Source of the DNA: Desulfuromonadaceae bacterium
GTDB taxonomy: Bacteria > Desulfobacterota > Desulfuromonadia > Desulfuromonadales > JAHYIW01
DNA length: 64,000 nucleotides
Assembly (NCBI GenBank): GCA_019429445.1
Contig: JAHYIW010000010.1
Span: 40,729 to 104,728 of the forward strand
Direction of reading: 5' to 3'
A program made the position numbers and the translations under genes. Of the stretch, positions 16,201 through 26,899 are shown piece after piece. Position 1 is the stretch's first letter. The number at the start of each line of letters is the position of its first letter. Under the pieces are notes generated by a model that was given only the letters and a program-made list of their open reading frames with translations, ran no database searches and was not told where the DNA came from.

Positions 16201-18468
16201 ATGTCAAAACGTCAGGACGCACTAGATTATCACTCAATGGGCCGTAAAGGCAAAATTGAGGTTATTACGACCAAACCCTGCGCCACCAGTCGGGATTTAT
16301 CGCTGGCCTACAGCCCCGGCGTGGCAGAGCCCTGTCTGGAAATTGAGAAGAATCCGGATGATGCCTACAAATATACCGCCAAGGGCAACCTGGTGGCGGT
16401 GGTCTCAAACGGCACCGCCGTACTCGGTCTGGGCAATATCGGCGCGCTGGCCGGCAAACCGGTCATGGAAGGGAAAGGGGTCCTTTTCAAGCGCTTCGCC
16501 GATGTTGACGTATTTGATATCGAACTCGACACCCTCGATTCAGATGAAATTATCCGCACGGTCAAGCTGCTTGAGCCGACTTTTGGCGGCATCAATCTGG
16601 AGGACATCAAAGGTCCCGAATGTTTCTACATCGAAGAAGAGCTGAAAAAAATTATGAACATCCCGGTTTTTCATGACGATCAGCACGGCACGGCGATTAT
16701 CGCCATGGCCGGAATGCTGAACGCAATGGAAATTGTCGGCAAAAAGTTTGAAAATGTCAAAATGGTCGTCAACGGTGCCGGTGCTGCCGGAATCGCATGC
16801 GCCAACCTGGCGATCAAACTGGGGATTAGAAAGGATAATGTTATCCTCTGCGACACCAAGGGGGTTATTTACAAAGGTCGCACCGAAGGAATGAACTTAT
16901 ACAAAGAGCGGCTTGCCGCCAACACCAGCGCACGAACGCTTGCAGAAGCCATGGTCGGCGCGGATATTCTCTTTGGTGTTTCCGCTAAAGGTGCGGTGAC
17001 CGCCGAGATGCTCAAGGGCATGGCAAAAAATCCGGTGGTCTTCGCCATGGCGAATCCTGACCCGGAGATTACCCCTCCCGAGGCCAAGGCCGTCCGCGAC
17101 GATATCATCATCGGCACCGGTCGCTCCGATTACAATAACCAGGTCAATAACGTCCTGTGCTTCCCGTTTTTGTTCCGTGGCGCGCTCGACACGCACGCCA
17201 GTGCGATCAATGATGAAATGAAACTTGCGGCAGTCATGGCGTTGGCGAAACTGGCCAAGGAAGACGTGCCGGACTCGGTTCGCAAAGCCTACAGCGGCGA
17301 GGTTATTACCTTCGGCCGCGAATACCTGATCCCGAAACCGTTTGATCCCCGCGTACTCCTTCACGTTGCACCGGCTGTCGCGCAAGCGGCGATGGACACC
17401 GGAGTTGCCCGCCGCCCGATCGAAAACATGAGTAAATATGTCGAGTACCTGGAATCACTCCAGGGACGCTCGAAAGAAATCATGCGCGGATTAATCAACA
17501 AAGCCAAAAACAATCCGAAACGGATCGTCTTCCCGGAAGGGAATGAGGAAAAGATTTTGCGCGCGGCACAGATTCTGGTCGATGAAAAAATCGCCACGCC
17601 GATTCTGCTCGGCGACGAACATGACATCATGAGCAAAAGCAAGGAGCTTGGCCTTGAACTTGACGGGGTCGAAATCATCGATCCGAAGACCTCTCCGAAT
17701 ATGGAACAATATGCGCTGGATCTTTTTAAACTGCGGCAACGCAAAGGGATTACCCTTTCTGAAGCAAAGAAACTTATCTATAACAACCACAACTACTACG
17801 GTTCAATGATGGTTGAAAATGGCGAAGCAGATTCATTGTTGTCCGGCATTAACTCACACTACCCTGACACCATCCGTCCGGCGCTGGAAGTTATTGGCAA
17901 GCAGGAGGGCCTTTCAAAAGTCCACGGCATGTACATGATGGTCTTTAAGAAAGAAGTTGTCTTTTGCGCCGACACCACCGTAACCATCGACCCAACTGCC
18001 GAAGAACTGGCCGAGACCGCCATTCTGACCGCCAACAAAGCTCGTCAATTTAACATTGTACCGAAAGTTGCGATGCTCTCGTTTTCCAACTTCGGCAGCG
18101 TAAGCTGTCCACAAACGATCAAAGTTGCCAAGGCAACGGCGCTGATTAAGGCGCAGGTGCCCGACATGATTGTTGACGGCGAGGTACAGGCCAATGTCGC
18201 TCTCGACCCCGAACTGGTCGGTAGGCAATACCCTTTCTCACCGCTCAAGGGAGACGCCAACGTCATGATCTTTCCCGATCTGCAATCGGGGAACATCACC
18301 TACAAACTGCTCAACAAACTGGGGGGTGCCGAGGCGGTCGGACCGATCCTGATGGGAATGAAAAAACCGGTACACGTCCTGCAGCGCGGTGATGATGTCT
18401 CGGATATTGTCAACATGGCCGCAGTGGCCGTCGTCGATGCCCAGGAGGTCGCAGAGAAACTGGTTTAA
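16201..18468 (+). CDS. maeB: NADP-dependent malic enzyme with phosphotransacetylase-like C-terminus
   Basis: Decarboxylates malate to pyruvate with NADP reduction. The 755 residues match the long MaeB type. Residues ~1-430 are the malic enzyme: [23 protein letters not shown] metal-binding motif, and the [12 protein letters not shown] dinucleotide-binding loop. Residues ~430-755 are a phosphotransacetylase-like domain ([16 protein letters not shown]), which in other bacteria has an allosteric rather than catalytic role. It is distinct from the real pta at 49-50 kb. AGAGGA stands before the ATG. Preceded by a strong promoter and followed by a hairpin, it is probably monocistronic. Confidence 0.95.
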   Translation: MSKRQDALDYHSMGRKGKIEVITTKPCATSRDLSLAYSPGVAEPCLEIEKNPDDAYKYTAKGNLVAVVSNGTAVLGLGNIGALAGKPVMEGKGVLFKRFADVDVFDIELDTLDSDEIIRTVKLLEPTFGGINLEDIKGPECFYIEEELKKIMNIPVFHDDQHGTAIIAMAGMLNAMEIVGKKFENVKMVVNGAGAAGIACANLAIKLGIRKDNVILCDTKGVIYKGRTEGMNLYKERLAANTSARTLAEAMVGADILFGVSAKGAVTAEMLKGMAKNPVVFAMANPDPEITPPEAKAVRDDIIIGTGRSDYNNQVNNVLCFPFLFRGALDTHASAINDEMKLAAVMALAKLAKEDVPDSVRKAYSGEVITFGREYLIPKPFDPRVLLHVAPAVAQAAMDTGVARRPIENMSKYVEYLESLQGRSKEIMRGLINKAKNNPKRIVFPEGNEEKILRAAQILVDEKIATPILLGDEHDIMSKSKELGLELDGVEIIDPKTSPNMEQYALDLFKLRQRKGITLSEAKKLIYNNHNYYGSMMVENGEADSLLSGINSHYPDTIRPALEVIGKQEGLSKVHGMYMMVFKKEVVFCADTTVTIDPTAEELAETAILTANKARQFNIVPKVAMLSFSNFGSVSCPQTIKVAKATALIKAQVPDMIVDGEVQANVALDPELVGRQYPFSPLKGDANVMIFPDLQSGNITYKLLNKLGGAEAVGPILMGMKKPVHVLQRGDDVSDIVNMAAVAVVDAQEVAEKLV

Positions 18469-18485
18469 TTGAGATCAGCTTCCCC

Positions 18486-18523
18486 CCCAAAGAGGCCGCG
18501 GATTGTTCTGCGGCCTCTTTGGG
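18486..18523 (+). terminator. Hairpin after maeB
   Basis: CCCAAAGAGGCCGC (18486-18499) pairs perfectly with GCGGCCTCTTTGGG (18510-18523). Only a weak T-rich tail follows (TTGTCGTGTG). Confidence 0.7.
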
Positions 18524-18668
18524 TTGTCGTGTGTGGTTACGACCGGTAATGTCACCGCAACGCAAACCCTTACCTTCCAGCCGAAAATTTATCCTTCCCC
18601 TGTACAAAGCAATCCTGCTAGAATGCGCGCGCAACTTAAAAGACTTATCAGTGTTCAGGAGAAGAATC

Positions 18669-20057
18669 ATGCGCTATATCAGCACCCGTGGCGGAGTTAG
18701 CGGCATTTCATTCAAGGATGCCGTTATGATGGGACTTGCCGACGATGGCGGCCTGTTGCTGCCACAATCGATCCCCCGTCTGACCCCGGGGGATATCGAC
18801 GCCCTGGGTATGCTCGATTATCCCGAGCTCGCTTTACAGATCATTTCCCGTTACGTCAGCGATATTCCTGCGGCGGATCTCAAAGATTTGATTGATCGCA
18901 GCTATGCAACCTTCGACCACCCGGAAATTACCCCGACAGTCAATAAGGATGGCATTTATATCCTTGAGTTATTTCACGGGCCAACGCTCGCATTCAAAGA
19001 TGTTGCGCTTCAATTTCTTGGGAATTTATTTGAATACCTGCTCAAGGAACGTGGCGAACGGATGAATATCATCGGCGCGACGTCGGGGGATACCGGCAGT
19101 GCCGCGATCTACGGCGTACGCAGTAAGGAAAATATCAACATCTTTATTCTTCATCCGCACGGCAAGGTTTCCCCGGTGCAGGAACTGCAGATGACGACCG
19201 TAGCGGATGACAATGTCTTCAATTTTGCCATGGACGGGACTTTTGACGATTGCCAGTCGATCGTCAAGCAGATCTTCGGTGATCTTGAATTCAAAAAAAA
19301 ATACGCCCTCGGCGCAGTAAATTCGATCAATTGGGCACGTGTTCTGGCGCAGATTGTTTACTATTTCTCCGCCTACGCCCAAGTCCGTGCGCAGACCAAC
19401 TGCCAGGCAGTGACCTTCTCGATACCAACCGGCAACTTCGGGGATATTTTCGCAGGGTTCATTGCCAAGCGCATGGGGCTACCAATCCGCACCCTGATTC
19501 TGGCGACCAACGAAAATGACATCCTTACCCGTTTTGTCAATGCCGGTGACTACAGTATCAGCAGCGTACATCAAACGCTCTCCCCCTCGATGGATATTCA
19601 ACTGGCAAGTAACCTGGAACGTTACTTGTATTATCTGTTTGATGAAGATCCACGCCGGGTTCGTGAGGCGATGGCGACATTTCAGGCCGAGGGACGGTTG
19701 CAGTTTGACAGCGCCACTGTTGCTCGCATCGGTGCTGATCTGCGCTCCGCCAGCGGCTCCAGTGCCGCAACAGTTACCACGATTAAAAACTTTTACACAG
19801 CAACCGGGTACACCCTCGACCCACATACTGCGGTGGGGGTCTACGCCGGACAACTTCTGGCTGACAGCGATATCCCCTTGATCTGCCTTGCCACCGCACA
19901 TCCGGCAAAATTTGGTGCGGCGGTCCGCGAGGCCATCGGCCGTGACCCGGAATTACCTGCTGCAATCGCGGCTCTTGATCCGGCGCAAAAGCGGTGTAAA
20001 AAGATCCCCGCCGACATCGCTGTGGTGAAAATTTTTATTGCAGAAAATGCCTGTTGA
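18669..20057 (+). CDS. thrC: Threonine synthase
   Basis: PLP enzyme turning O-phosphohomoserine into threonine. The 462 residues fit the fungal/proteobacterial ThrC type. ISTRGG opens the protein, FHGPTLAFKDVALQF carries the PLP lysine, ATSGDTGSAAI is the phosphate-binding loop, and PTGNFGDIFAGF follows. The ATG at 18669 has AGGAGA correctly spaced; the frame is open ~150 bases further upstream, through the maeB terminator, which rules out the longer form. It appears monocistronic. Confidence 0.95.
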   Translation: MRYISTRGGVSGISFKDAVMMGLADDGGLLLPQSIPRLTPGDIDALGMLDYPELALQIISRYVSDIPAADLKDLIDRSYATFDHPEITPTVNKDGIYILELFHGPTLAFKDVALQFLGNLFEYLLKERGERMNIIGATSGDTGSAAIYGVRSKENINIFILHPHGKVSPVQELQMTTVADDNVFNFAMDGTFDDCQSIVKQIFGDLEFKKKYALGAVNSINWARVLAQIVYYFSAYAQVRAQTNCQAVTFSIPTGNFGDIFAGFIAKRMGLPIRTLILATNENDILTRFVNAGDYSISSVHQTLSPSMDIQLASNLERYLYYLFDEDPRRVREAMATFQAEGRLQFDSATVARIGADLRSASGSSAATVTTIKNFYTATGYTLDPHTAVGVYAGQLLADSDIPLICLATAHPAKFGAAVREAIGRDPELPAAIAALDPAQKRCKKIPADIAVVKIFIAENAC

Positions 20058-20117
20058 TTCTTCCCGGCTACACATAACAAGGCCTCCATTTTATGGAGGC
20101 CCGGCGTACCAACCAGC

Positions 20118-20147
20118 CCCGTTGTCCCCACGGAACAACGGGTTTTT
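20118..20147 (+). terminator. Terminator of thrC
   Basis: CCCGTTGT (20118-20125) pairs with ACAACGGG (20135-20142), followed by TTTTT. Just before it GGCCTCCAT/ATGGAGGCC forms another perfect hairpin with a 3-base loop, which could end the convergent ridA transcript. Confidence 0.8.
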
Positions 20148-20168
20148 AATTATCGGACAAGCGAAAAA

Positions 20169-20549
20169 CTATTCGCAACAGGCGATCCCCTCTATTTCGA
20201 TATCAACACCCTTTGGCAACGCACAGACCTGCACGCAGGCACGGGCGGGGGGGGCGTGTTTGAAATATTTACCGTAAATATCATTAACCACGGAAAAATC
20301 AGCCAGATCGGTAAGATAAATCGTTGTTTTGACGACCGCAGCGTAATCCAGCCCGGCGGCAGACAGAACCGCCCCGAGATTCTTCATCACCTGTTCAGTT
20401 TGGCCAGCAATATCCCCGTCGACCAAAGATCCATCAGCGCGCAACGGAATTTGCCCGGAGAAAAAAACCATGGGTCCGGCCTTGACCGCCTGTGAATAGG
20501 GACCAATGGCCGCCGGTGCGGTATCCGTTGTTATTATCTTTTTTTCCAT
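20169..20549 (-). CDS. ridA: RidA-family reactive enamine/imine deaminase
   Basis: A 126-residue Rid/YjgF protein that removes reactive 2-aminoacrylate-type imines in the cytoplasm. It shows GPYSQAVKAG, the G-Q-I-P strand, and P-A-R-A-C-V-Q-V with the catalytic arginine, closing with the E-I-E-G-I-A strand. The ATG at 20549 overlaps the rel stop codon by one base and has AGGAG upstream inside rel, so translation is coupled. Last gene of the long leftward run. Confidence 0.93.
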   Translation of the reverse strand: MEKKIITTDTAPAAIGPYSQAVKAGPMVFFSGQIPLRADGSLVDGDIAGQTEQVMKNLGAVLSAAGLDYAAVVKTTIYLTDLADFSVVNDIYGKYFKHAPPARACVQVCALPKGVDIEIEGIACCE

Positions 20550-22717
20550 CAAGACGTCTCCTGTCGCTGTCTTGTCCGTTCAATATCCTTCACTCCCTTG
20601 ACCTTGCGCAACGTAGTAATCACTTTTTGCAAATGTTCAAGATCAACAATCTCAATGTCAAAAAGACAACTTGCCTGGCCGTCGCCAGAGGCGGAAACGT
20701 GGGCACTGACAATATTAACCTCATTTTTCGTCAAGGCTGCTGAAATATTTGCCAGCAAGCCTTTCTGGTCATTGCAGAAAACCCGAATGCCGACAACATG
20801 AAGTTCTTTTTTCCGACCATCCCACTCAACATCGACACGCCGCACCGGATCAATATCAAGCGTATGCGGGCACTCCGATGCATGAATCGAAACGCCATGT
20901 CCGCGGGTAATGAAGCCAACAATCGGGTCACCCGGAAGAGGGTTACAGCATTTGGCGAAACGCACGAGGATGTTATCTATCCCCTGGATGCGAATGGCAC
21001 TGGATGGTTTTTTGCGGATCTTATCGAGAACCTGACCAATTTTCCCCTGTTTGACCGGCTTTTTAATTTCATTCTGCGGGATGACCGCGCCGACAACCTG
21101 CAATGAGGTTAACTTGCCATAACCAACGGTTGCAATCAGGTCGTCAACATTCGGCAGCCCGAATTCTTTCAATGCCCCATCCAGTTTTCCGGAAGCGATC
21201 AACTTGTTGAGATTGTAACCATGCTTACGAAAAGCTTTATCGAGTAACTCACGCCCGAGCTCCAGACTCTCTTCACGCTGTTCCGCTTTCAACCACTGGC
21301 GGATACGATTGCGCGCCTTGGAACTCTGTACAAAAGTCAGCCAGTCTTTACTGGGGCGTTGCTTCGGTGAGGTCAACACCTCAACCGTATCTCCATGATT
21401 GAGAACCGTTTTAAGTGGTACCATTTTTCCGTTAATGCGGGCACCATTGCAACGCAGTCCGACATCGGAGTGAACCCGAAAGGCAAAATCAACCGCCGTT
21501 GACCCGCGGGGCAAATCGAAGACATCCCCGTTCGGGGTAAAGACGTAGACTTCTTCCGGGAAAAGATCAACCTTGGCAGAAGTCATCGACTCGCCAGCGT
21601 CTTTCAACTCTTTTTGCCATTCAAGCAGCTGGCGCAGCCAATTGAACCGCCGTTCGTCGCGACCAACGGTGGGAAGCGACCCCTGCCCTTCCTTATACTT
21701 CCAATGTGCCGCGATACCTTCTTCGGCAATACGGTGCATTTCGTGGGTACGAATCTGGACTTCCATCCGTTCCCCATGAGGACCGATCACCGAGGTATGC
21801 AAGGATTGGTAAAGGTTCGCCTTCGGCATGGCGATATAATCCTTGAAACGTCCGGGAATCGGCTTCCACGTGGCATGGATCGTTCCCAGAACCGCGTAAC
21901 AGTCGCGAACATTGTCAACCAGTACACGAAAGGCAATCAGATCGTAAATCTCATGAAGGTCAACCCCCTGGCGGGTTATTTTGTTATAAATCGAGCTCAG
22001 ATGTTTGAACCGCCCGGAAACCTCGCCATGGATATCATGTTCCACCAATTTACCCTGAATGAGTTTTTGGACATCAGTCAGATAATCTTCGCGTTCCCCG
22101 CGATGACGGGCAACCTTGGCTTCCAGCTCGGCAAAAGCCACGGGATGCAGATAGCGAAAGGTCAAATCCTCGAGTTCACTTTTAATCCAGCTGATTCCCA
22201 ACCGGTTGGCCAGTGGAACATAGATGTCACGCGTTTCCCGGACAATCGCTAGTTGCTGTTCTTCGGGCAGGAAGCCAAGGGTCCGCATATTGTGCAGCCG
22301 GTCGGCCAGTTTGACCAGAATGACACGCAGGTCGCGCGCCATGGCGAGCAGCATTTTACGAAAGCTTTCCGCCTGACGCTCTTCACCGGGGCGAAAGCTC
22401 ATCTTCCCCAGTTTGGTTACACCGTCAACCAATTCGGCAACCTCGGGGGTAAACTCGTCCGCGATATATTTTTTGGTAACCGCAGTATTTTCAAGAACGT
22501 CGTGTAGCAGGGCAGCGGCAATCGACGGGATATCGAGACGCAAGTGTGTCAGGATCAGCGCTACTTCATAGGGGTGTGTATAAAACTGGTCACCAGAAAG
22601 ACGTTGTTGTCCTTCATGAATTTGGACACAAAACAAACCGGCCTTGCGAATCAGCGCCAGATCGGTGCCCGGTATATAACCGGCGACTATTTCGAGGATG
22701 TCTTCTAAGCGAGTCAT
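20549..22717 (-). CDS. rel: RelA/SpoT homologue, (p)ppGpp synthetase/hydrolase
   Basis: A 722-residue stringent-response enzyme with all expected domains. HD hydrolase ~40-150: HPYEVALIL, AALLHDVLENT, VKLADRLHNMRTL. Synthetase ~235-345: GRFKDYIAMPKANLYQSLH and EVQIRTHEMHRIAEEGIAAHW. TGS ~385-445. The FAKCCNPLPGD...GVSIHASECP region precedes a C-terminal ACT domain. The ATG at 22717 gives the usual MTRLEDIL start; an in-frame GTG at 22738 is possible. One departure: the hydrolase motif HDxxED reads HDVLEN. A perfect 8-bp hairpin lies in the gap after rpoZ (22786-22813). Confidence 0.95.
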   Translation of the reverse strand: MTRLEDILEIVAGYIPGTDLALIRKAGLFCVQIHEGQQRLSGDQFYTHPYEVALILTHLRLDIPSIAAALLHDVLENTAVTKKYIADEFTPEVAELVDGVTKLGKMSFRPGEERQAESFRKMLLAMARDLRVILVKLADRLHNMRTLGFLPEEQQLAIVRETRDIYVPLANRLGISWIKSELEDLTFRYLHPVAFAELEAKVARHRGEREDYLTDVQKLIQGKLVEHDIHGEVSGRFKHLSSIYNKITRQGVDLHEIYDLIAFRVLVDNVRDCYAVLGTIHATWKPIPGRFKDYIAMPKANLYQSLHTSVIGPHGERMEVQIRTHEMHRIAEEGIAAHWKYKEGQGSLPTVGRDERRFNWLRQLLEWQKELKDAGESMTSAKVDLFPEEVYVFTPNGDVFDLPRGSTAVDFAFRVHSDVGLRCNGARINGKMVPLKTVLNHGDTVEVLTSPKQRPSKDWLTFVQSSKARNRIRQWLKAEQREESLELGRELLDKAFRKHGYNLNKLIASGKLDGALKEFGLPNVDDLIATVGYGKLTSLQVVGAVIPQNEIKKPVKQGKIGQVLDKIRKKPSSAIRIQGIDNILVRFAKCCNPLPGDPIVGFITRGHGVSIHASECPHTLDIDPVRRVDVEWDGRKKELHVVGIRVFCNDQKGLLANISAALTKNEVNIVSAHVSASGDGQASCLFDIEIVDLEHLQKVITTLRKVKGVKDIERTRQRQETS

Positions 22718-22829
22718 ATCGATGGATAAAGAGATCACCAGGGCTACGGTGTGAACGACCGACGATCATTCAGGGTGGACAACGCGCCGGGCAACGATTA
22801 AACCCTGCCCGGCGGAGACGTGGATTTGT

Positions 22830-23033
22830 TTACTTGCGGTTCGGAATTTCGTATTCAACCCTGCCCGCGGCGATTTCGCGCAAGGCCAAAACGATATTTT
22901 TGTTCTCCGCCTTATTTTCGATCAGCGATGCGCCCCCCTTATAAAGCTGCTTCGAGCGCTTCGTGGCGACCATCACCAACAAAAAACGATTAGGAATCTG
23001 TTCCAGACAATCCTCAACTGTTACTCTTGCCAT
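22830..23033 (-). CDS. rpoZ: RNA polymerase omega subunit
   Basis: A 67-residue subunit that helps assemble RNA polymerase beta'. [30 protein letters not shown] is the classic omega core, followed by a short tail. It sits between gmk and rel, an order conserved widely in proteobacteria. Confidence 0.95.
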   Translation of the reverse strand: MARVTVEDCLEQIPNRFLLVMVATKRSKQLYKGGASLIENKAENKNIVLALREIAAGRVEYEIPNRK

Positions 23034-23069
23034 TATTTTACAGACCTTTCATGACACTTGACTGTTTAA

Positions 23070-23684
23070 CTAAACCGACAGGCCTACCAGTTCCGCTACC
23101 GAGAAGGGAATCCGGCTGCGCTTGCACGCCTCTGCAATCACAATTGCTTTTAATTTGGATAATGCACTATCAAAATCATCGTTGGTGACAAGATAATCAT
23201 ACCAGTCGCCTGCCTGTAATTCGCTCCGCGCATTTTCCAGGCGATTGTTAATGACCTCATCACTCTCGGTGCCCCGCAACCGCAGCCGCCGCTCCAGCTC
23301 TGCCATGTCCGGAGGGACGATAAAGATAAAAACCGCGTGACTATAATTGCGACGTAACTGCTCAGCACCCTGAAAATCGATATCAAGCAACACGTCACAA
23401 CCGTTCTGACGACAGCCATCAAGGGTTGCGAGTGCGGTTCCGTAATAATGACCATGAACCTCCGCCCACTCAGCAAACTCACCTTTATCAACCATCATGG
23501 AAAAAGATGATGCGGAGATAAAATGGTAGTCACGACCGGCTTTTTCAGCAGGACGCATCGCGCGCGTTGTGAAGGAAACAGACTGACGCAGATCAGGGAA
23601 AAAGTCAATCAGTTCCTTGCAGAGCGTCGTTTTCCCGGTCCCCGAGGGAGCCGAGACGACGAATATTATTCCTTCTCGTTCCAT
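23070..23684 (-). CDS. gmk: Guanylate kinase
   Basis: ATP-dependent conversion of GMP to GDP (204 residues). FVVSAPSGTGKTTL is the P-loop. SVSFTTRAMRPAEKAGRDYHFIS is the GMP-binding segment with R-x-x-R and the tyrosine. DVLLDIDFQGA is the Walker B region, and RLRLRGTESDEVINNRL the lid. It starts 3 bases after the yicC stop. Confidence 0.96.
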   Translation of the reverse strand: MEREGIIFVVSAPSGTGKTTLCKELIDFFPDLRQSVSFTTRAMRPAEKAGRDYHFISASSFSMMVDKGEFAEWAEVHGHYYGTALATLDGCRQNGCDVLLDIDFQGAEQLRRNYSHAVFIFIVPPDMAELERRLRLRGTESDEVINNRLENARSELQAGDWYDYLVTNDDFDSALSKLKAIVIAEACKRSRIPFSVAELVGLSV

Positions 23685-23687
23685 AAC

Positions 23688-24566
23688 CTACTCGATGTTC
23701 TGCACCTGTTCGCGAATTTTTTCCAGCTCGGATTTGAGTGCAACTACAATGCGGCTCAATTCGATATCATTCGACTTTGAGCCCGAGGTATTCACCTCAC
23801 GGTTCATTTCCTGAACCAGAAAATCCATCTGACGCCCGACCGGATCCGTACCCTGAAGAAGATCGCGGAACTGCTGCAGGTGGCTGTTCAAACGCGCTAA
23901 TTCCTCACTGATATCAGAGCGATCAGCAAAAATTGCCAGCTCTTGCGCCACCCGTTGGGGATCATAGTCAAAATCTGTCCGCAATTTTTCCAGACGCGCC
24001 ATCAGCTTGTCACGCCACTCAATCGGAACCATGGATGAACGCTCTGACAGTTGGCTGACCAGGGCGTCAACGGTATGCAAACGCACCTCCATATCCAGAC
24101 AAGTCGCCTGGCCTTCATTGGCGCGCATCATCTTGATCGCGGCCAGGGCTGAATCCAGAGCGGAGAAAAGACCTTCACGCACATCGGCGAGGCTGATATC
24201 AGCCTCAGTCGTAACAATGACATCCCGCTGCGCAGCAATTAACTCCAGCGGGACGTCACCGGACAAACCCAGTTGGTGACGCAATTCCTCAAAAATCCTG
24301 ACATAAGAAGCAGCCAGCGCGGAATTCAACTGGGGTATGATGGAATTCGATTCAGCAAATTCCCGATTGATAAATACGTCGATTTTGCCCCGTTTCAGGC
24401 GCTCTGAAACCGTCTTCCTGATCTCATTTTCCAGCCCCATCAGCCCTCGTGGCGCTTTAACGGACACATCACAGTGGCGGTGATTGACTGATTTGATTTC
24501 AATAACATAAGTCACATCGCCGCAGAGTGCCTGCCCTTTTCCGTATCCTGTCATGCTGTTCAACAT
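23688..24566 (-). CDS. yicC: YicC-family endoribonuclease
   Basis: A 292-residue YicC protein, a family shown in E. coli to act as a ribonuclease. It starts with the signature MLNSMTGYGKG, has EIKSVNHRHCDVSVK and ends with the DUF1732 part G-R-x-M-D-F-L-V-Q-E-M-N-R-E-V-N-T-S-G-S-K. The start was chosen at 24566, where a GGAG sits six bases upstream; the ATG one codon earlier (24569) is equally open. The frame extends far into rfbC, but that extension is not family sequence. Confidence 0.9.
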   Translation of the reverse strand: MLNSMTGYGKGQALCGDVTYVIEIKSVNHRHCDVSVKAPRGLMGLENEIRKTVSERLKRGKIDVFINREFAESNSIIPQLNSALAASYVRIFEELRHQLGLSGDVPLELIAAQRDVIVTTEADISLADVREGLFSALDSALAAIKMMRANEGQATCLDMEVRLHTVDALVSQLSERSSMVPIEWRDKLMARLEKLRTDFDYDPQRVAQELAIFADRSDISEELARLNSHLQQFRDLLQGTDPVGRQMDFLVQEMNREVNTSGSKSNDIELSRIVVALKSELEKIREQVQNIE

Positions 24567-24585
24567 CATGTTCTCCACTTCATGC

Positions 24586-25137
24586 TCAGGCAAATAACTC
24601 TGCATCGGAAAATAGCGGCGCGACGGCATCTTTAGCCGCAAGGAGTGGCCCGTCCGCAACCTTTGGCCAGTCAATCTGTAAGGTCGGGTCATTCCACGCA
24701 ATGCTTCGTTCATATTCCGGCGCGTAGTAATCGGTCGTTTTGTAGAGAAACTCTGCGCTTTCACTCAGAGTTAAAAATCCGTGTGCAAACCCTGCCGGGA
24801 TAAACATCTGGCGTTTATTTTCGGCGGAAAGAATGGCACTGACCCAGCGACCAAAGGTCGATGAGCTCTTGCGCAGATCGACAGCAACATCGCACACTTC
24901 TCCGGCGACAACACGCACCAGCTTCCCCTGCGACCGGGGAGGCAACTGATAGTGCAGTCCGCGCAGTACCCCGCAGGACGATTTCGAATGATTATCCTGC
25001 ACAAAAACATCCGTCAATCCGGTCGCGGCTATCCAGCCCTGCTGATTGAAACTCTCGAAAAAGAACCCACGATCATCACCGAAAACGCGCGGTTCGATAA
25101 TCAATACGTCAGGGATAATCGACTTAACCACCTTCAT
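24586..25137 (-). CDS. rfbC: dTDP-4-dehydrorhamnose 3,5-epimerase
   Basis: Third step of dTDP-L-rhamnose synthesis. The 183-residue cupin shows IEPRVFGDDRGFFFESFN, the catalytic His in LRGLHYQLPP, and the F-I-P-A-G-F-A-H-G-F-L-T-L strand with the second active-site tyrosine after it. The start lies one base from the rfbA stop, with GGGAG inside rfbA. Part of the rfbBDAC run. Confidence 0.95.
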   Translation of the reverse strand: MKVVKSIIPDVLIIEPRVFGDDRGFFFESFNQQGWIAATGLTDVFVQDNHSKSSCGVLRGLHYQLPPRSQGKLVRVVAGEVCDVAVDLRKSSSTFGRWVSAILSAENKRQMFIPAGFAHGFLTLSESAEFLYKTTDYYAPEYERSIAWNDPTLQIDWPKVADGPLLAAKDAVAPLFSDAELFA

Positions 25138-25138
25138 C

Positions 25139-26017
25139 CTAAAATTCTCCCTGCAGAATCATTTCCAGATATTCACGGTAACTGGACTTTGGCGTATCCT
25201 TGATAATTTCTTTAAATCGGCCAATATCGATATATCCCTTGCGCAGGGCCACCTCTTCGAGACAGGCGATCTTCAGCCCCTGACGCGCCTCAAGTGTGCC
25301 GATAAAATGGCTTGCTTCAAGCAGGCTCATATGGGTGCCGGTATCGAGCCAGGCGATACCGCGACCGAGTTTCTCCACCATTAACTGATGACGGCGCAAG
25401 TAGATGAGGTTCAGATCGGTAATTTCCAGCTCGCCGCGCGCTGAGGGTTTCATCCCCTTGGTCAGCTCAACAACATGCTCATCATACAGGTAAAGTCCCG
25501 GAACAGCATAATGCGATTTCGGTTTTTCCGGTTTTTCTTCAAGGCTGAGCACTTTGCCGTCTTTATCAAATTCAACGACTCCGTAGCGTTCCGGATCGGT
25601 GACCGGATATCCGAAAATCCAGGCACCACCGGAAAAATTACTGACAATCTTGTCAAGTCCCAGCTTACCGTAAAAAAGGTTATCCCCCAAAATCAGACAG
25701 ACAGGATCATTGGCAATAAACGCTTCACCAACCAGAAACGCCTGAGCAATCCCTTTCGGCTCCGGCTGCACAGCGTAAGTCAGCTTTATTCCAAAACGAC
25801 TTCCATCGCCAAGTAAAGCCTCAAAACGAGGGGTGTCGTGGGGAGTGGATATTATCAGGATATCTTCGATTCCCGCCATCATCAGGGTCGAAAGAGGATA
25901 ATAAATCAACGGTTTATCGTAAACTGGCTGCAACTGTTTACTGGCAACCAGCGTAAGCGGATAAAGTCGGGTCCCCGCCCCACCAGCGAGGATAATAGCT
26001 TTTTTGACCTGTGCCAT
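25139..26017 (-). CDS. rfbA: Glucose-1-phosphate thymidylyltransferase
   Basis: First step of dTDP-L-rhamnose synthesis: dTTP plus glucose 1-phosphate gives dTDP-glucose. The 292 residues show the nucleotidyltransferase loop [15 protein letters not shown], then [26 protein letters not shown] and [13 protein letters not shown]. The start at 26017 has AAGGAG nearby; nine extra in-frame residues upstream lack support. It overlaps the end of rfbD by no bases but its ribosome binding site lies around the rfbD stop. Confidence 0.95.
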   Translation of the reverse strand: MAQVKKAIILAGGAGTRLYPLTLVASKQLQPVYDKPLIYYPLSTLMMAGIEDILIISTPHDTPRFEALLGDGSRFGIKLTYAVQPEPKGIAQAFLVGEAFIANDPVCLILGDNLFYGKLGLDKIVSNFSGGAWIFGYPVTDPERYGVVEFDKDGKVLSLEEKPEKPKSHYAVPGLYLYDEHVVELTKGMKPSARGELEITDLNLIYLRRHQLMVEKLGRGIAWLDTGTHMSLLEASHFIGTLEARQGLKIACLEEVALRKGYIDIGRFKEIIKDTPKSSYREYLEMILQGEF

Positions 26018-26030
26018 GGAATCTTTCTCC

Positions 26031-26897
26031 TTAACGAAGTGCAAAATAACGCTGCAAACTGTCGCGCCAAAAGGGAATTGACGCCCCTGTCACTTGCAGA
26101 TAACGGTCTTTCGATAACAGCGAGTAAGCGGGCCGCCGAGCCGGGAGCGGATAATCTTCGGTGCGGATCGGCCTGAGGGTCTTTAACTTGAGCGGCAGAC
26201 CGCGTGACTTTGCTTGAGCGATTATTTCCCGAGCGAATTCATACCAGCTACACTCACCGTGATTGGAAAAGTGGTACATTCCGTAGTCATCAGTTGCCAG
26301 CAATCGCCACAACGCCTCGGCCAGGTCGCCGGTATAGGTCGGGCTGCCAACCTGATCGGAGACGATACCGAGGTCGTCACGTTCCCCCGCCAGACGCAAG
26401 ATCGTTTCGACAAAGTTGTTTCCGTCCGGACCATACAACCAACTGGTGCGAACCATGAAATAGTGCTCAAGACCACTGTTCAGAATGGCTTGTTCTCCGG
26501 CCAGTTTCGACTGACCGTAGATCGATTGCGGATCAGGATCATCATCCACCTCATAGGGTTCATTTTTCGTCCCCGCAAAGACATAGTCGGTCGAGATATG
26601 AACCAGGGTGGAGCCGAGCTGCTTCGCGGCTGCCGCCAGGTGACCCGGCCCTTCCCCGTTTACCAAAAACGCCAGCGACGCGTTGCTTTCACACCCATCG
26701 ACGTTGGTATAGGCCGCACAATTGATAATAATCTGCGGTTGCAACAACGCCAATGTCGTCGCCACGGCAGCGGCATCGGTCAAATCGAACTCCGGCAAAT
26801 CGAAGGAATGAATTTCAACCTCAACCGGGGCCAGAGCGCGCACCTGACTCGCCAGCATCCCCTGCGCACCGATCAGTGCAACTTTTTTGCCTGCCAT
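26031..26897 (-). CDS. rfbD: dTDP-4-dehydrorhamnose reductase
   Basis: Last step of dTDP-L-rhamnose synthesis. The 288-residue short-chain dehydrogenase begins [15 protein letters not shown] (nucleotide-binding loop). It carries the [12 protein letters not shown] segment, ISTDYVFAG, and the catalytic [14 protein letters not shown] two codons upstream overlaps the rfbB stop; the ATG at 26897 is taken as start, without a strong ribosome binding site for either. Confidence 0.95.
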   Translation of the reverse strand: MAGKKVALIGAQGMLASQVRALAPVEVEIHSFDLPEFDLTDAAAVATTLALLQPQIIINCAAYTNVDGCESNASLAFLVNGEGPGHLAAAAKQLGSTLVHISTDYVFAGTKNEPYEVDDDPDPQSIYGQSKLAGEQAILNSGLEHYFMVRTSWLYGPDGNNFVETILRLAGERDDLGIVSDQVGSPTYTGDLAEALWRLLATDDYGMYHFSNHGECSWYEFAREIIAQAKSRGLPLKLKTLRPIRTEDYPLPARRPAYSLLSKDRYLQVTGASIPFWRDSLQRYFALR

Positions 26898-26899
26898 AT

